14,453 bases of DNA from Bacilli bacterium. Its GTDB lineage: Bacteria; Bacillota_I; Bacilli_A; RFN20; CAG-826. Both the position numbers and the translations under genes were made by a program. The stretch covers positions 1 to 14,453 of the forward strand of contig JAEDDA010000024.1 in NCBI GenBank assembly GCA_016298185.1. The letters run 5' to 3'. The notes below the pieces were generated by a model. It saw only the letters and a list, made by a program, of their open reading frames with translations. It ran no database searches and was not told the DNA's origin. Positions 14,432 to 14,453 of this stretch are shown here, in pieces; position 1 is the first letter of the stretch, and each line of letters starts with the position of its first letter.

Positions 14432-14453
14432 TATTTCAATTAAATATTTTGAA

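Overview
The window is AT-rich bacterial DNA with a compact gene layout. Nine genes are complete and one is cut off at, or within a base or two of, its stop codon at the left edge. Nine stop codons are visible: eight TAA, one TAG, no TGA. Tryptophan is encoded by TGG throughout, so the standard code fits. Lipoproteins, membrane-anchored secreted enzymes without an LPXTG motif, a long-form HPF, a PepC aminopeptidase and a Cof-type HAD phosphatase together suggest a low-GC Firmicute or Tenericutes-like gut bacterium that keeps TGA as a stop (Acholeplasma, Izemoplasma, RF39 or Erysipelotrichales type). This is inference from gene content, not from a marker gene.

Layout, left to right. Bases 1-506 (minus) encode a family 6 hypoxanthine/deoxyinosine DNA glycosylase. 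Divergent from it, 554-2487 (plus) holds two tandem, distantly paralogous lipoproteins of unknown function, closed by a clear terminator. Two exported endonuclease I (NucM/EndA type) proteins follow on the plus strand: 2558-4228 and the large multidomain 4387-7548. A convergent minus-strand pepC (7606-8934) comes next, then a third exported endonuclease I (9046-11418, minus). The right part, all minus strand, is a three-gene operon (HAD phosphatase 13715-12870, helical protein 12867-12016, two-helix membrane protein 11997-11548) and hpf (14355-13804). No stretch over 300 bases lacks a gene.

The three nucleases are the main feature. Each has a signal peptide, an intact Glu-His catalytic motif of the His-Me finger fold, extracellular Ig-like domains and a C-terminal transmembrane anchor with a Lys-rich tail. 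Nucleases 1 and 3 share their catalytic domain, but nuclease 3 shares its C-terminal half with nuclease 2, so domains have been shuffled. Two modules I cannot name recur: a beta-rich segment of about 155 residues (three copies) and a helical segment of about 80 residues just before the anchor (two copies). The simplest reading is a cell-surface system that degrades extracellular nucleic acid, with the lipoproteins as possible binding partners. That role is inferred from location and predicted topology only.

Regulatory sequence is unusually readable. At least two genes have a TATAAT placed 6-7 bases before the ATG with no Shine-Dalgarno, suggesting leaderless mRNAs. Other genes have strong Shine-Dalgarno sites, and most transcription units end in clear hairpin-T-run terminators.
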